The notes under the pieces are model-generated. The model saw only the letters and a list, made by a program, of their open reading frames with translations. It did no database searches and was not told where the DNA came from. The position numbers and the translations under genes are program-made. This document shows, in pieces, positions 44,088 through 53,490 of a stretch of DNA of 64,000 nt. Within the stretch, counting starts at the first letter, position 1. Every line of letters begins with the position of its first letter. Source of the stretch: Pectobacterium actinidiae (GTDB lineage Bacteria; Pseudomonadota; Gammaproteobacteria; Enterobacterales; Enterobacteriaceae); contig NZ_JRMH01000001.1 in assembly GCF_000803315.1 (NCBI RefSeq), positions 3,534,001 to 3,598,000 of the forward strand, given 5' to 3'.

Positions 44088-44433
44088 ACCACCCCGTCAG
44101 GAAAGAAAATACCAACCAGAACAGGCAGACCACCGTCAGCCCTGTCGCAAAAAGCGTATAAAAAAGATAGCCTCTCAGCAGAAAGCTAAACCCGACACCA
44201 ACCAGCACTGAAAACGGCATCAGCGCCAGAAAAAACGGCCAGGTGTAGAGCATGAAGAAAAACGTAGTATTGGAGCCGTATACCAGAAAAGGGATAGTAA
44301 AGGCCAACCAATAAAAAGAGAACCCCGTGACCGCCCCCATAAACAGGTAGGAGACACCGTCATCTTCTTCTTGTTGCGCTGGCCGAGTCTTGCTAATCGT
44401 TAACTGCGTGGCATTTTGCATAATCTTTCCCAT
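44086..44433 (-). CDS. ygbE: DUF3561 inner-membrane protein YgbE
   Basis: About 115 residues with three to four hydrophobic helices; FLVYGSNTTFFFMLYTWPFFLALMP is the family signature. It is the neighbour of cysC in E. coli too, where its function is unknown. The start is ambiguous between ATG 44433 and ATG 44421, each with a purine-rich site upstream. Last gene of the cysGDNC run. Confidence 0.85.
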   Translation of the reverse strand: MGKIMQNATQLTISKTRPAQQEEDDGVSYLFMGAVTGFSFYWLAFTIPFLVYGSNTTFFFMLYTWPFFLALMPFSVLVGVGFSFLLRGYLFYTLFATGLTVVCLFWLVFSFLTGW

Positions 44434-44476
44434 TCGTCCCCTTATCACCCACTGGTGCGGTGAAAAAAGCGGGATA

Positions 44477-45094
44477 TCAGAGCTTGATAATAGCTCGCTT
44501 GCCAAGCAGATCTAACAATTGGTCTGTCAAATTTGTTACTAATTGTTCGCCATCCAGATGACTATCCGGCGCTTCCGGTGCTTCATACGCCGAGTCAATC
44601 CCTGTGAAATTACGCAGCTCTCCCGCACGGGCTTTTTTATACAATCCTTTGGGATCGCGCGCTTCACAGGTCGCTAACGGGGTATCCACGAAGACTTCGA
44701 TGAACTGCCCTTCGCCCAGTAAATCCTGCACCATTTTACGCTCCGCGCGGTGCGGCGAGATAAACGCGGTCAGGACAACCAGCCCCGCATCCACCATCAG
44801 CTTAGCAACTTCCCCCACGCGACGGATGTTTTCGCGCCGATCGTCGTCGGTGAAACCTAAGTCGCGGCACAAACCGTGACGCACATTGTCACCATCCAGC
44901 AGATAGGTGCTGACGCCACGCTGATGTAGCGCCTGTTCCAGCGCTCCCGCCAGCGTGGATTTACCGGATCCAGACAACCCGGTAAACCAGATAACGACGC
45001 CCTGATGACCATGCAGAGCTTCGCGCGACTCTCGGGTAACATCGTGCGCATGCCAGACGACGTTATCGTCAGTCGGCTCATCGCGTAAAGACAC
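44477..45094 (-). CDS. cysC: Adenylylsulfate kinase CysC
   Basis: Phosphorylates APS to PAPS in sulfate assimilation. 205 residues from the GTG at 45094, which lies one base beyond the cysN stop and behind a GGGAGG site. Walker A is [32 protein letters not shown] and the family motif [21 protein letters not shown] are present. The frame continues upstream into cysN, but that part is not conserved. Confidence 0.95.
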   Translation of the reverse strand: MSLRDEPTDDNVVWHAHDVTRESREALHGHQGVVIWFTGLSGSGKSTLAGALEQALHQRGVSTYLLDGDNVRHGLCRDLGFTDDDRRENIRRVGEVAKLMVDAGLVVLTAFISPHRAERKMVQDLLGEGQFIEVFVDTPLATCEARDPKGLYKKARAGELRNFTGIDSAYEAPEAPDSHLDGEQLVTNLTDQLLDLLGKRAIIKL

Positions 45095-45095
45095 G

Positions 45096-46586
45096 TTATT
45101 TGCCTCCCAGCAGATCGCGAGCACCCCAATGTGGGAAGTGGCGACGCACCAGCGCATTCAGTTCCAGCTCAAACGCGCTGTGCGCACCCGGCTCCTGATA
45201 CACCTGTTCGATAGGTTCCCGCACCAGACCCGCGCCCACCGTGACGTTGCTCAGACGATCGATGAAGATCATCCCGCCCGTCACCGCGTTGTTCTGATAG
45301 TTGTCCAACACCAGCGGTTCATCAAAAATCAGCTCAACCGAACCGATACCATTCAGCGGCAGGTTCTCCGCTACGCGCTGCGTCAGCGTATTGATCTCAA
45401 CCTGATACTGAATATTCTCGACCCGGGCACGCGTTTTCTTACCGCCAATCTTGATGTCGTAGCTTTGTCCCGGCACCAGCGGCTGCTCCGCCATCCAGAC
45501 GACATCCACCAGCGCATGTTGTACCGCTTTCAGCGATTCGCTGCTATCGACCAGCAGATCACCGCGGCTGATATCCACTTCATCAGCCAGCACCAGCGTA
45601 ATCGCTTCACCCGCCTGCGCCTGCGGCAAATCACCGTCAAAGGTCACAATACGGCTGACGGTGGATTCTACGCCGGACGGCAGCACTTTAACCCGTTGCC
45701 CAACGCGGATGATGCCGGATGCCAGCGTTCCTGCGTAGCCACGGAAATCCAGATTCGGGCGGTTCACATATTGCACCGGGAAGCGCATCGGCTGTTCCAG
45801 CGTGCGCTGTGCCACATTGACCGTTTCCAGCACGTCCAACAGCGTCGGCCCGGTATACCAGCCCATCGTCGTACTCGGCGTCGCAACATTGTCGCCATCC
45901 AGCGCGGAAATCGGCACAAAGGTGATATTCAGATCGGCAGGTAATTGTTGAGCAAAATCCAGATAATCCTGCTTAAACTGCTCAAACACCGTTTGCTGAT
46001 AATCCACTAAGTCCATTTTGTTCACCGCCACCACCAGATCGCGAATCCCCAGCAGGGTCGCAATAAAGCTGTGACGACGGGTTTGATCCAATACGCCTTT
46101 GCGAGCGTCAATCAGCAGAATCGCCAGCTCGCAGGTTGATGCGCCGGTCGCCATGTTGCGGGTGTATTGCTCGTGTCCCGGCGTATCGGCGATGATGAAT
46201 TTGCGCTTTTCCGTAGAAAAATAGCGGTAAGCCACGTCAATGGTGATGCCCTGTTCACGCTCGGCCTGAAGCCCATCGACCAGCAGAGCCAGATCCAGCT
46301 TTTCGCCCTGCGTTCCAATACGCTTGCTGTCATTGTGCAGCGTACTGAGCTGATCTTCATAAATTTGGCGCGTATCATGCAACAACCGGCCAATCAGCGT
46401 ACTTTTTCCGTCATCGACGCTGCCGCAGGTCAGGAAACGCAGCAGCGTTTTATCCTGCTGCGCGTGTAAATACGCTTCCACACCGCCCTGCTCGGCGATC
46501 TGCTGTGCAATCGCATTGTTGATGACGACAGCATCTTTGTCAGCCGCATTGTCTGCTGCTGTGTCTTTTAACGAAATTTGGCTCAT
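45096..46586 (-). CDS. cysN: Sulfate adenylyltransferase subunit 1, CysN (GTPase)
   Basis: GTPase that drives ATP sulfurylase with CysD. 496 residues. G1 is [10 protein letters not shown]3 is DTPGHEQY, G4 is NKMD, followed by EF-Tu-like beta-barrel domains. The first 40 residues form a leader also seen in other enterobacterial CysN. A long open frame on the opposite strand (45129-45944) is an artefact of codon bias. It overlaps neither neighbour: cysD ends 12 bases upstream. Confidence 0.96.
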   Translation of the reverse strand: MSQISLKDTAADNAADKDAVVINNAIAQQIAEQGGVEAYLHAQQDKTLLRFLTCGSVDDGKSTLIGRLLHDTRQIYEDQLSTLHNDSKRIGTQGEKLDLALLVDGLQAEREQGITIDVAYRYFSTEKRKFIIADTPGHEQYTRNMATGASTCELAILLIDARKGVLDQTRRHSFIATLLGIRDLVVAVNKMDLVDYQQTVFEQFKQDYLDFAQQLPADLNITFVPISALDGDNVATPSTTMGWYTGPTLLDVLETVNVAQRTLEQPMRFPVQYVNRPNLDFRGYAGTLASGIIRVGQRVKVLPSGVESTVSRIVTFDGDLPQAQAGEAITLVLADEVDISRGDLLVDSSESLKAVQHALVDVVWMAEQPLVPGQSYDIKIGGKKTRARVENIQYQVEINTLTQRVAENLPLNGIGSVELIFDEPLVLDNYQNNAVTGGMIFIDRLSNVTVGAGLVREPIEQVYQEPGAHSAFELELNALVRRHFPHWGARDLLGGK

Positions 46587-46597
46587 TCGACGATTCC

Positions 46598-47506
46598 TCA
46601 GAAATACCCTTGACGCTTTTTCAGCTCCATTGAACCGGCCTGATCGCGGTCAATTACCCTTCCCTGACGCTCACTGGTCGTGGAAACCAGCATCTCTTCG
46701 ATGATTTCCGGTAGCGTCTGCGCCTCCGATGCTACCGCCCCCGTCAGCGGCCAGCAGCCCAGCGTGCGGAATCGCACCATGCGTTGTTCGATCACTTCGC
46801 CCGGTTGCAGATCGATGCGATCGTCATCCACCATCATCAGCATGCCATCGCGTTCCACCACCGGACGCGGGGCGGCCAGATACAGCGGAACAATATCGAT
46901 GTTTTCCAGATAGATGTATTGCCAGATATCCAGTTCGGTCCAGTTGGATAGCGGGAAAACGCGGATGCTCTCGCCTTTATTAATCTGGCCGTTGTAGTTA
47001 TGCCACAGCTCCGGGCGCTGGTTCTTCGGATCCCAACGGTGGAAACGGTCGCGGAAGGAGTAAATACGCTCTTTGGCACGCGACTTCTCTTCGTCGCGGC
47101 GTGCCCCGCCAAACGCGGCATCAAAACCGTATTTATCCAGCGCCTGCTTCAGCCCTTCCGTTTTCATGATATCGGTGTGCTTGGCGCTGCCGTGTACAAA
47201 GGGGTTAATCCCCAGCGCTTCACCCTGCGGATTGCGGTGCACCAGCAGTTCACAGCCGTAGGCCTTTGCCGTACGGTCGCGGAATTCGTACATTTCACGA
47301 AATTTCCAGCCGGTATCGACGTGCAGCAGCGGGAAAGGCAGCGATCCCGGGTAGAACGCCTTGCGCGCCAGATGCAGCATCACCGAAGAGTCTTTGCCGA
47401 TGGAGTACATCATCACCGGATTACTGAACTCGGCCGCCACTTCGCGGATGATGTGAATGCTTTCGGCTTCAAGCTGCCGTAAATGCGTGAGTCGTTTCTC
47501 GTCCAT
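46598..47506 (-). CDS. cysD: Sulfate adenylyltransferase subunit 2, CysD
   Basis: Catalytic subunit of ATP sulfurylase, making APS from ATP and sulfate. 302 residues, the E. coli size. PP-loop [18 protein letters not shown]; other family motifs are [37 protein letters not shown] and [15 protein letters not shown]. It starts 10 bases after the cysG stop. Confidence 0.97.
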   Translation of the reverse strand: MDEKRLTHLRQLEAESIHIIREVAAEFSNPVMMYSIGKDSSVMLHLARKAFYPGSLPFPLLHVDTGWKFREMYEFRDRTAKAYGCELLVHRNPQGEALGINPFVHGSAKHTDIMKTEGLKQALDKYGFDAAFGGARRDEEKSRAKERIYSFRDRFHRWDPKNQRPELWHNYNGQINKGESIRVFPLSNWTELDIWQYIYLENIDIVPLYLAAPRPVVERDGMLMMVDDDRIDLQPGEVIEQRMVRFRTLGCWPLTGAVASEAQTLPEIIEEMLVSTTSERQGRVIDRDQAGSMELKKRQGYF

Positions 47507-47515
47507 ACCCTTTCC

Positions 47516-48958
47516 TTAAGCCAAGTTTACTACCGCTGGGCGGCTGTCTTGCGGCACCGTCGGCGTTGTCTGACCAAACCAGGCAATCTGATGGTGCAAA
47601 TCCACCACCTCGCCAATCACCAGCAGCGCCGGTGTCGGCGCTTGCCGTGCCAAATGTTCTAACTCATGCAGCGTACCAATTTGCACCTGCTGATCGTGTC
47701 GGGTGCCGCGGCTGATCACGGCGACAGGCGTCTGCGATGAACGGCCATGCGCGATCAGCTGCTGCGAAATCTCGGCGGCCTTCATCGTTCCCATGTAAAT
47801 CGCCAGCGTCTGACGTCCACGCGCCAACGTCGACCAATCCAACGCGTCACCATCCGGGCGGCAGTGTCCGGTAATAAAAAGTACGCTCTGCGCGTAGTCA
47901 CGGTGCGTTAACGGGATCCCCGCATACGCCGTCACGCCTGCTGCGGCTGTTACGCCGGGCACCACCTGAAACGTAAGCCCTGCCTGCGCTACCGCTTGCA
48001 ACTCTTCGCCGCCGCGGCCAAAAATGAAAGGATCGCCACCTTTCAGGCGCACGACCCGCTTCCCTTCCTGTGCCAGCTTCACCAAGAGCTGATTAATCTC
48101 ATCCTGCGGCAACGAATGCGTACTGGCGCGTTTTCCGACGCAGATGCGTTCGGCATCGCGACGCACCAAATCCAATACCTCGGCGCTAACCAAATGGTCA
48201 TACAGCACCACGTCAGCCTGCTGCATCACCTGCAATCCACGCAGCGTAAGCAAGCCCGCATCGCCGGGACCGGCACCAACCAACGCGACTTCACCACGCG
48301 TCGCCGCTGGCTGCTGCTGTTCGTCTTGCTGATGCATAAGCTGCTGTTGCAATTCGTCTTCGGCCTGCGCCACCTGCCCAGCGGACACCAGCGAAGCGAA
48401 GCGTCCGACAAACAGCCGCTCCCAAAAACGACGGCGTGCCGGCATCGAATGCAGCCGGGTTTTAATTCTGTCGCGCCAGCTTCCGGCAATATCCGCCATC
48501 GTACCCAAACTGGCAGGCAGCAATGATTCCAGCTTTTCACGCAGCAATCGCGCCAGCACGGGTGCCTGTCCACCCGAGGAAATCGCCACCACCAGCGGAG
48601 AACGATCGACAATCGAGGGGAAAATAAACGAGCACTTTGGCTGATCGTCCACCACGTTCACCAGCAAATGACGCTGGTTGGCCGCCTCAAACACCGCCGC
48701 ATTCAGCTCGGCGTCATCCGTTGCGGCAATCACCAGAAATACACCGGATAACAGCTCTGGCGTAAAAGATTGCGCCAGCCATTCAACCTGCCCGGCCTGA
48801 TGCTGCGCCGCCAACGGTTCAGCCAGAGCCTGTGCGACAATTTTTATCTCCGCACCCGCGCGTTGCAGCAGATCGATTTTGCGCGTAGCAACCTCGCCGC
48901 CGCCAACAACCAGTACCGGACGCTGACGAAGATCGGCAAATATAGGGAGATAGTTCAC
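47516..48958 (-). CDS. cysG: Siroheme synthase CysG
   Basis: Makes siroheme, the cofactor of sulfite reductase. 480 residues in two parts: N-terminal precorrin-2 dehydrogenase/ferrochelatase (about 1-205; [15 protein letters not shown], then [19 protein letters not shown]), and C-terminal uroporphyrinogen III methyltransferase (about 225-465; [55 protein letters not shown]). In E. coli cysG lies with nirBD; here it heads the sulfate activation operon, so siroheme supply is tied to sulfur demand. Confidence 0.95.
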   Translation of the reverse strand: MNYLPIFADLRQRPVLVVGGGEVATRKIDLLQRAGAEIKIVAQALAEPLAAQHQAGQVEWLAQSFTPELLSGVFLVIAATDDAELNAAVFEAANQRHLLVNVVDDQPKCSFIFPSIVDRSPLVVAISSGGQAPVLARLLREKLESLLPASLGTMADIAGSWRDRIKTRLHSMPARRRFWERLFVGRFASLVSAGQVAQAEDELQQQLMHQQDEQQQPAATRGEVALVGAGPGDAGLLTLRGLQVMQQADVVLYDHLVSAEVLDLVRRDAERICVGKRASTHSLPQDEINQLLVKLAQEGKRVVRLKGGDPFIFGRGGEELQAVAQAGLTFQVVPGVTAAAGVTAYAGIPLTHRDYAQSVLFITGHCRPDGDALDWSTLARGRQTLAIYMGTMKAAEISQQLIAHGRSSQTPVAVISRGTRHDQQVQIGTLHELEHLARQAPTPALLVIGEVVDLHHQIAWFGQTTPTVPQDSRPAVVNLA

Positions 48959-49384
48959 AGTCGCCTTAACTAAGCAAAAAAATAGATAATGCGACTATAC
49001 GGTGCGGACAGAACACTTATGAAATGCCGAATTGGAATGACAAGTTCCGTAATGGAATAACAGTAAAAAAAATCCGACTACTTATCTACCAGCACAGGTC
49101 ACCTCCCCTACACCGCACTTTCCTCAATAGAGTTTATGACGCACGTCAAAGTTGCAGACAGTTTGCCGATTTTTGATATTTGCTTTTCCAGATTCATTGC
49201 AACATGCCATCAGCCCCGCGGGCAGCCCAACAACCATTAACGAGAAGAGGTTCACGCGATTCGTTCAGGCGTTAATTGAACAGAAAGAATCAGGGTTCCT
49301 CGTGGTATGAACGCGTATCTGTTGTGGTCATGCCATGACACGTTGCATGCCAGATTAGCTTATTAATAAAAGAGGATCGCGCGT
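48959..49384. other. Divergent control region between cysG and the aldehyde dehydrogenase gene
   Basis: 426 bases without a plausible gene. The cysG side has a minus-strand TATAGT-type -10 around 49000 and a pair of near-palindromic sites further upstream, listed separately. The other side must hold the promoter of the aldehyde dehydrogenase gene; GTCATGCCATGAC (49328-49340) there is a small palindrome. Confidence 0.5.
49025..49060. promoter_or_regulatory. Candidate CysB (LysR-type) site upstream of cysG
   Basis: TGCCGAATTGGAATGA (49025-49040) and TTCCGTAATGGAATAA (49045-49060) are 12 of 16 identical and exactly 20 bp apart. Each is a near-palindrome of the TTCC-N5-GGAA kind. They lie about 30-60 bp upstream of a possible -10 for cysG. 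CysB regulates cys operons in enterobacteria, which is the natural candidate, but its consensus is too loose to be sure. Confidence 0.4.
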
Positions 49385-50764
49385 ATGGAACAATCAACAC
49401 TTGAGCTAAATGCCCCGGCACGTCCTGTCGCAGATTTTGATGCACAATATGGGATCTTTGCCTCTTTGGACGACGCCGTCTCTGCCGCGACACTGGCACA
49501 AAAACGGTTGGATAACGTCATCGTGCGGCAAAACGTTATTACAGCTATCCGTCAGGCTGGCGAACGCTATGCACAAGTGCTGGCGGAAATGGCCGTGGAA
49601 GAAACGGGTATGGGACGTGTAGCAGATAAATATGCCAAAAATGTCTCGCAAGCACGCAGCACACCGGGGACGGAGAGTTTGTCTGCGAAAGTGGTGACCG
49701 GAGATAACGGTCTCACGCTGATTGAAAATGCGCCGTGGGGCGTAGTGGCATCCGTCACGCCGTCAACCAATCCAGCCGCCACCGTGATCAATAATGCGAT
49801 CAGTATGATTGCCGCAGGCAATAGCATCGTTTTTGCCCCACATCCTTCAGCAAAGAAAGTATCGCTCTACACGATCAGTCTGTTGAATAAAGCGATTGTT
49901 ACCGCAGGCGGACCAGAAAACCTGTTAGTGACGGTGGCCGATCCCAATATTGAAACCGCACAGCGGCTGTTCCGGCATCCCGGTATCAGCCTACTGGTGG
50001 TTACCGGGGGCGAAGCCGTCGTAGAGGCTGCCCGTAAACATACGGACAAACGGCTGATTGCCGCCGGCGCGGGAAATCCGCCGGTCGTTGTCGATGAGAC
50101 GGCAAATATCGAGCGCGCCGCGCGTGATATTGTTCGCGGCGCTTCTTTTGATAACAATATTATCTGTGTCGATGAGAAAGTGGCCATCGTGGTCAATAGT
50201 GTCGCCGATGAATTGTTGTCGGAAATGCAATACCACCAGGCGGTATTACTCACTCGTCAACAAATCGAGCAACTTCAGTCATTGCTGCTCACCGATATTG
50301 ATGAACAGGGAAGAGGGCGTCCACACCGCGACTGGGTAGGACGCGATGCCGCCAAAATTGCGGCAGCCATCGGCTTGAATGTCAGCGAACACACCCGTTT
50401 GCTACTGGCGGAAACAGATGCCAATCACCCGTTTGCCGTAACCGAAATGATGATGCCGGTTCTGCCGATTGTTCGCGTACGGGATGTGGAGGAAGCCATC
50501 GAACTTGCCATCCATCTGGAAGGCGGGCGTCGTCATACCGCAGCCATGCATTCGACAAATATTAATAATCTGCACAAGATGGCGAATGCGATCAACACTA
50601 GCATCTTTGTGAAAAATGGCCCCTGTATCGCAGGATTAGGGCTGGGAGGCGAAGGTTGTACGTCCATGACCATTTCAACGCCGACAGGTGAAGGCGTGAC
50701 ATCAGCTCGCACTTTTGTGCGAATTCGACGCTGTGTCATGGTAGATATGTTCAGGATCGTTTAA
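49385..50764 (+). CDS. CoA-acylating acetaldehyde dehydrogenase, EutE/PduP family
   Basis: Converts acetaldehyde, CoA and NAD to acetyl-CoA. 459 residues, very close in sequence to EutE: GDNGLTLIENAPWGVVASVTPSTNPAATVINNAIS, a nucleotide-binding VVTGGEAVVEAARKHT, and the catalytic cysteine (Cys261) in FDNNIICVDEK. The C-terminus SARTFVRIRRCVMVDMFRIV also matches. EutE begins with an amphipathic helix that targets it to microcompartments; here residues 1-22 (MEQSTLELNAPARP and on) are Pro-containing and show no such helix, so the enzyme is probably free in the cytosol. AGAGGA precedes the ATG. It is followed by an ERIC repeat and a EutR-like gene. Confidence 0.88.
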   Translation: MEQSTLELNAPARPVADFDAQYGIFASLDDAVSAATLAQKRLDNVIVRQNVITAIRQAGERYAQVLAEMAVEETGMGRVADKYAKNVSQARSTPGTESLSAKVVTGDNGLTLIENAPWGVVASVTPSTNPAATVINNAISMIAAGNSIVFAPHPSAKKVSLYTISLLNKAIVTAGGPENLLVTVADPNIETAQRLFRHPGISLLVVTGGEAVVEAARKHTDKRLIAAGAGNPPVVVDETANIERAARDIVRGASFDNNIICVDEKVAIVVNSVADELLSEMQYHQAVLLTRQQIEQLQSLLLTDIDEQGRGRPHRDWVGRDAAKIAAAIGLNVSEHTRLLLAETDANHPFAVTEMMMPVLPIVRVRDVEEAIELAIHLEGGRRHTAAMHSTNINNLHKMANAINTSIFVKNGPCIAGLGLGGEGCTSMTISTPTGEGVTSARTFVRIRRCVMVDMFRIV

Positions 50765-50806
50765 TTTTTATCAGTACCACACCCTAAATAATTCGAGTTG
50801 CGTGAC

Positions 50807-50876
50807 AAAACGTTAGCGTTTTGAACAACGCTCTGCGTTGACCCTTTAGGGCAAGGCCCATTTATGGCCTTGTAAC
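50807..50876 (+). repeat. Left 70-nt structured insert of the ERIC element
   Basis: Three or four consecutive stems: AAAACG/CGTTTT around TTAG, then GAAC, CAACG-CTCTG-CGTTG, CCCTTTAGGG, and AAGGCC/GGCCTT around CATTTAT. It interrupts the left arm of the ERIC between GTGAC and GCGGCAACC. Confidence 0.65.
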
Positions 50877-50935
50877 GCGGCAACCGACCGAATCCCCGGG
50901 AGCTTACACCAGTAAGTGACCGGGGTGAGTAAGGA

Positions 50936-51008
50936 CAAATTGGCTTAGTCAATTTGAACGCCGCTTGCGGCGGCCCCTCAGGGCGAGGCTCAGAGATGAG
51001 CCGAGTAT
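50936..51008 (+). repeat. Right ~70-nt structured insert of the ERIC element
   Basis: Same order of stems as the left insert but with different bases: CAAATTG/CAATTTG around GCTTAGT, then GAAC, GCCGC-TT-GCGGC, CCCCTCAGGG, and GGCTC/GAGCC around AGAGAT. It interrupts the right arm of the ERIC before CCAACGC. Confidence 0.65.
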
Positions 51009-51147
51009 TGCCAACGCACAAGCAGCTTGAAGTATGACGGGTATATAGCCATCGCCGTGAATAACAAGCAGGAGCGCGTTATCACGGCGGTGGCGATGCA
51101 AACCACAGGGTATCACGATCTGACGTCAGGCTTTTTCTGGGAGGAAA

Positions 51148-52194
51148 ATGCACATGAGAACCGAGAACCTCACTCCATTACATCAGCTTGATGCCAGAAT
51201 TACCCCTCCAGAAAACGTACTACCGTCTCAGGGGCAGAATCAGAACATACATCAGTATTCCACGCAGGATGCCTATACCCAGTCCTGTACCATTACTGCC
51301 TGGCAACAGCTTTACGATCAGGTTTCCCCCGGCCATTTCCGTGGTGAGCTTCAGGAATTATTGCTGGACGGTATTCAGCTTTGTCACGAATACACGAACC
51401 TTGCACTACGCCAATCCTGTATGGTATGGCCCGGCTCATTCTGGTTTGGCGTCCCTTCTACGCAGCAAAGTATGGGGTTTATTGATGCACAACCGCTGGA
51501 TGAATACAGCATTGCTGTGAGCCCCGGCGGCAAAGAATTTGAATTAAGCACCCCCGATGAGTTTTCTATTTTGGGCGTGGTTATCTCTCATGACGTGCTC
51601 AACCAGTATGTTGGCGCACTCAACGATCCAGAATGGCTGACTCAGAGGTTAAGCCAGGGCGCAACGCTGCAAATGGAACACGACAAAAAGACCACGCTGT
51701 GTTCATTTATCCGTCAGGCTTTGTGGTATAGCTGTCATTTCCCACACGTGATGAAAACACGTAATGCAGAAAAAGTACTGAAACATAACCTGCTGACTAC
51801 GCTGATCTCTTTTTTGGAAAACGTTCAACCCACCTCTGAACATGCGCAAGCTCACCATCATCGCAAATTGATTTCTTTTGTGCGGGAGTATGTGCTGAGC
51901 CAGACATCAGAACCGGTCACCGTGCTCGACCTCTGTCGCCAGTTACACGTTAGCCGCCGCACATTACAGAACGCCTTCCACAGCGTGGTAGGTATCGGCC
52001 CCAATGCGTGGCTAAAAATCATCCGTCTCAATGCGGTTCGTCGCGAACTCATCAGTCCGATATCGCCGCATCGCACGGTTCAGGATGCAGCGATGCAATG
52101 GGGATTCTGGCATCTGAGCCAGTTCGCCAGAGATTATCAAAAACTCTTTAACGAGAAACCGTCACTGACGCTACGACGGCGTTTACAACACTAG
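51148..52194 (+). CDS. AraC-family regulator, EutR-like
   Basis: 348 residues. It follows EutR, the ethanolamine/adenosylcobalamin-responsive activator of the eut operon, along its length: SCTITAWQQLYDQVSPGHFRGE, LALRQSCMVWPGSFWFGVP and FELSTPDEFSILGVVIS in the sensor half, then the two helix-turn-helices EPVTVLDLCRQLHVSRRTLQNAFHSVVGIGPNAWLKIIRLNAVRRELISP and VQDAAMQWGFWHLSQFARDYQKLFNEKPSLTL. It lies between genes for acetaldehyde dehydrogenase and alcohol dehydrogenase, not with eut structural genes. ATG 51148 is very close to the GGGAGG site; ATG 51154 is equally likely. Confidence 0.85.
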   Translation: MHMRTENLTPLHQLDARITPPENVLPSQGQNQNIHQYSTQDAYTQSCTITAWQQLYDQVSPGHFRGELQELLLDGIQLCHEYTNLALRQSCMVWPGSFWFGVPSTQQSMGFIDAQPLDEYSIAVSPGGKEFELSTPDEFSILGVVISHDVLNQYVGALNDPEWLTQRLSQGATLQMEHDKKTTLCSFIRQALWYSCHFPHVMKTRNAEKVLKHNLLTTLISFLENVQPTSEHAQAHHHRKLISFVREYVLSQTSEPVTVLDLCRQLHVSRRTLQNAFHSVVGIGPNAWLKIIRLNAVRRELISPISPHRTVQDAAMQWGFWHLSQFARDYQKLFNEKPSLTLRRRLQH

Positions 52195-52341
52195 CCACTT
52201 ATCTTTCCCCGTGTAACGAGTCTTCCTGTGAAGCCCATCCGGCATCACAACCCAGACTCGCCTGAATGTTGAGTCATCACCAACGCGCGGCACGTATCGC
52301 CGTCAGCGTATTTACGCATTAAAAACGAACAGGAGTCAGTT

Positions 52342-53379
52342 ATGAAAGCAGTAGTAGCCGCCAAAGGTGGAAAAGCTGAAATTATTGAAAAAGCATTACG
52401 CGAGCCTGGGCACGGCGAAGCGCTGCTCGTCATGGAATACTGCGGCGTCTGTCATACGGATCTTCACGTCAAGAATGGTGATTATGGCGATAAGACCGGG
52501 GTCGTTCTCGGCCATGAAGGGATTGGCATCGTCAAAGCCATTGGGCCAGGCGTTACCTCACTAAAACCGGGCGATCGTGCTAGCGTCGCCTGGTTCTATC
52601 AAGGGTGTGGGCATTGCGAGTACTGCGTCGGCGGTAATGAAACACTCTGTCGTGACGTCAAAAATGCGGGTTACACCGTAGACGGCGGCATGGCAGAGGA
52701 ATGCATTGTCGTCGCAGATTATGCGGTCAAAGTTCCCGATGGGCTGGATCCGGCGGCAGCCAGCAGTATTACCTGCGCGGGCGTCACAACCTACAAAGCC
52801 GTAAAGGTTTCCACCATTAAACCTGGACAGTGGATTGTGATTTATGGGCTCGGCGGGTTGGGGAATCTGGCACTGCAATACGCAAAGAATGTCTTTAACG
52901 CCAATGTCATTGCGGTGGATGTCAACGATGCTCAACTGGCCTTTGCAAAAGAGATGGGTGCCGATTTAGTCATCAATCCCACGAAAGAGAACGCGGCAGA
53001 AATCATTCAGGAAAACGTGGGCGGCGCACATGCTGCCGTCGTCACCGCCGTCGCGCGTGCGGCGTTTAATTCTGCCATTGATGCAGTACGAGCCGGCGCG
53101 CGAGTCGTTGCCATCGGCCTGCCCCCTGAAAGTATGGATCTGTACATTCCGCGTCTGGTGTTAGATGGCATTCAGGTCATCGGTTCACTGGTAGGAACGC
53201 GTCAGGATTTACGGGAAGCATTCCAGTTTGCTCAGGAAGGGAAAGTCATCCCAAAAGTGACGCTACGCCCGATGAGCGACGTCAACGCTATCTTTGAAGA
53301 AATGGAGCGAGGAAAAATTAAAGGCCGGATGGTGATTGATTTACGTAGTAGCAGCCTGGCTGCGCTACATCACGTGTAA
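52342..53379 (+). CDS. adhP: Zinc-dependent alcohol dehydrogenase AdhP
   Basis: Medium-chain NAD-dependent alcohol dehydrogenase, 345 residues. Catalytic zinc ligands are in [11 protein letters not shown] and GHEGIG, structural zinc cysteines in [16 protein letters not shown], and the Rossmann loop is [16 protein letters not shown]. It should interconvert ethanol and acetaldehyde, the substrate of the aldehyde dehydrogenase upstream. AGGAG precedes the ATG. It is 147 bases after the regulator gene and 111 bases before pta, all on one strand. Confidence 0.9.
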   Translation: MKAVVAAKGGKAEIIEKALREPGHGEALLVMEYCGVCHTDLHVKNGDYGDKTGVVLGHEGIGIVKAIGPGVTSLKPGDRASVAWFYQGCGHCEYCVGGNETLCRDVKNAGYTVDGGMAEECIVVADYAVKVPDGLDPAAASSITCAGVTTYKAVKVSTIKPGQWIVIYGLGGLGNLALQYAKNVFNANVIAVDVNDAQLAFAKEMGADLVINPTKENAAEIIQENVGGAHAAVVTAVARAAFNSAIDAVRAGARVVAIGLPPESMDLYIPRLVLDGIQVIGSLVGTRQDLREAFQFAQEGKVIPKVTLRPMSDVNAIFEEMERGKIKGRMVIDLRSSSLAALHHV

Positions 53380-53490
53380 CCCTCCTCGCCATCATTCACG
53401 CCAGGACTGAACGTTGGTGAGATCCACTACGCACAGGCAGCGTGAAGAATGACGAGTCGATATCGCCAGAGAAAATAAGAAGGATAAGAC

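Larger units (their letters stand above)
50779..51045. repeat. ERIC element (267 bp) with two internal inserts
   Basis: Left end ACCCTAAATAATTCGAGTTGC and right end GCAGCTTGAAGTATGACGGG are imperfect inverted repeats. The centre, 50890-50929, is the ERIC core, AATCCCCGGGAGCTTAC and GTAAGTGACCGGGGTGAG, which is the sequence behind the standard ERIC primers. Normal elements of this type are about 127 bp; this one is longer because of inserts at 50807-50876 and about 50936-51008. It lies between the aldehyde dehydrogenase gene and the EutR-like gene and would be transcribed with them. Confidence 0.88.

Noticed and set aside
45129..45944. Long open frame of 271 codons on the plus strand
   Set aside because: It lies wholly inside cysN on the opposite strand, has no ribosome binding site and low-complexity Arg/His/Gln composition typical of an antisense shadow.
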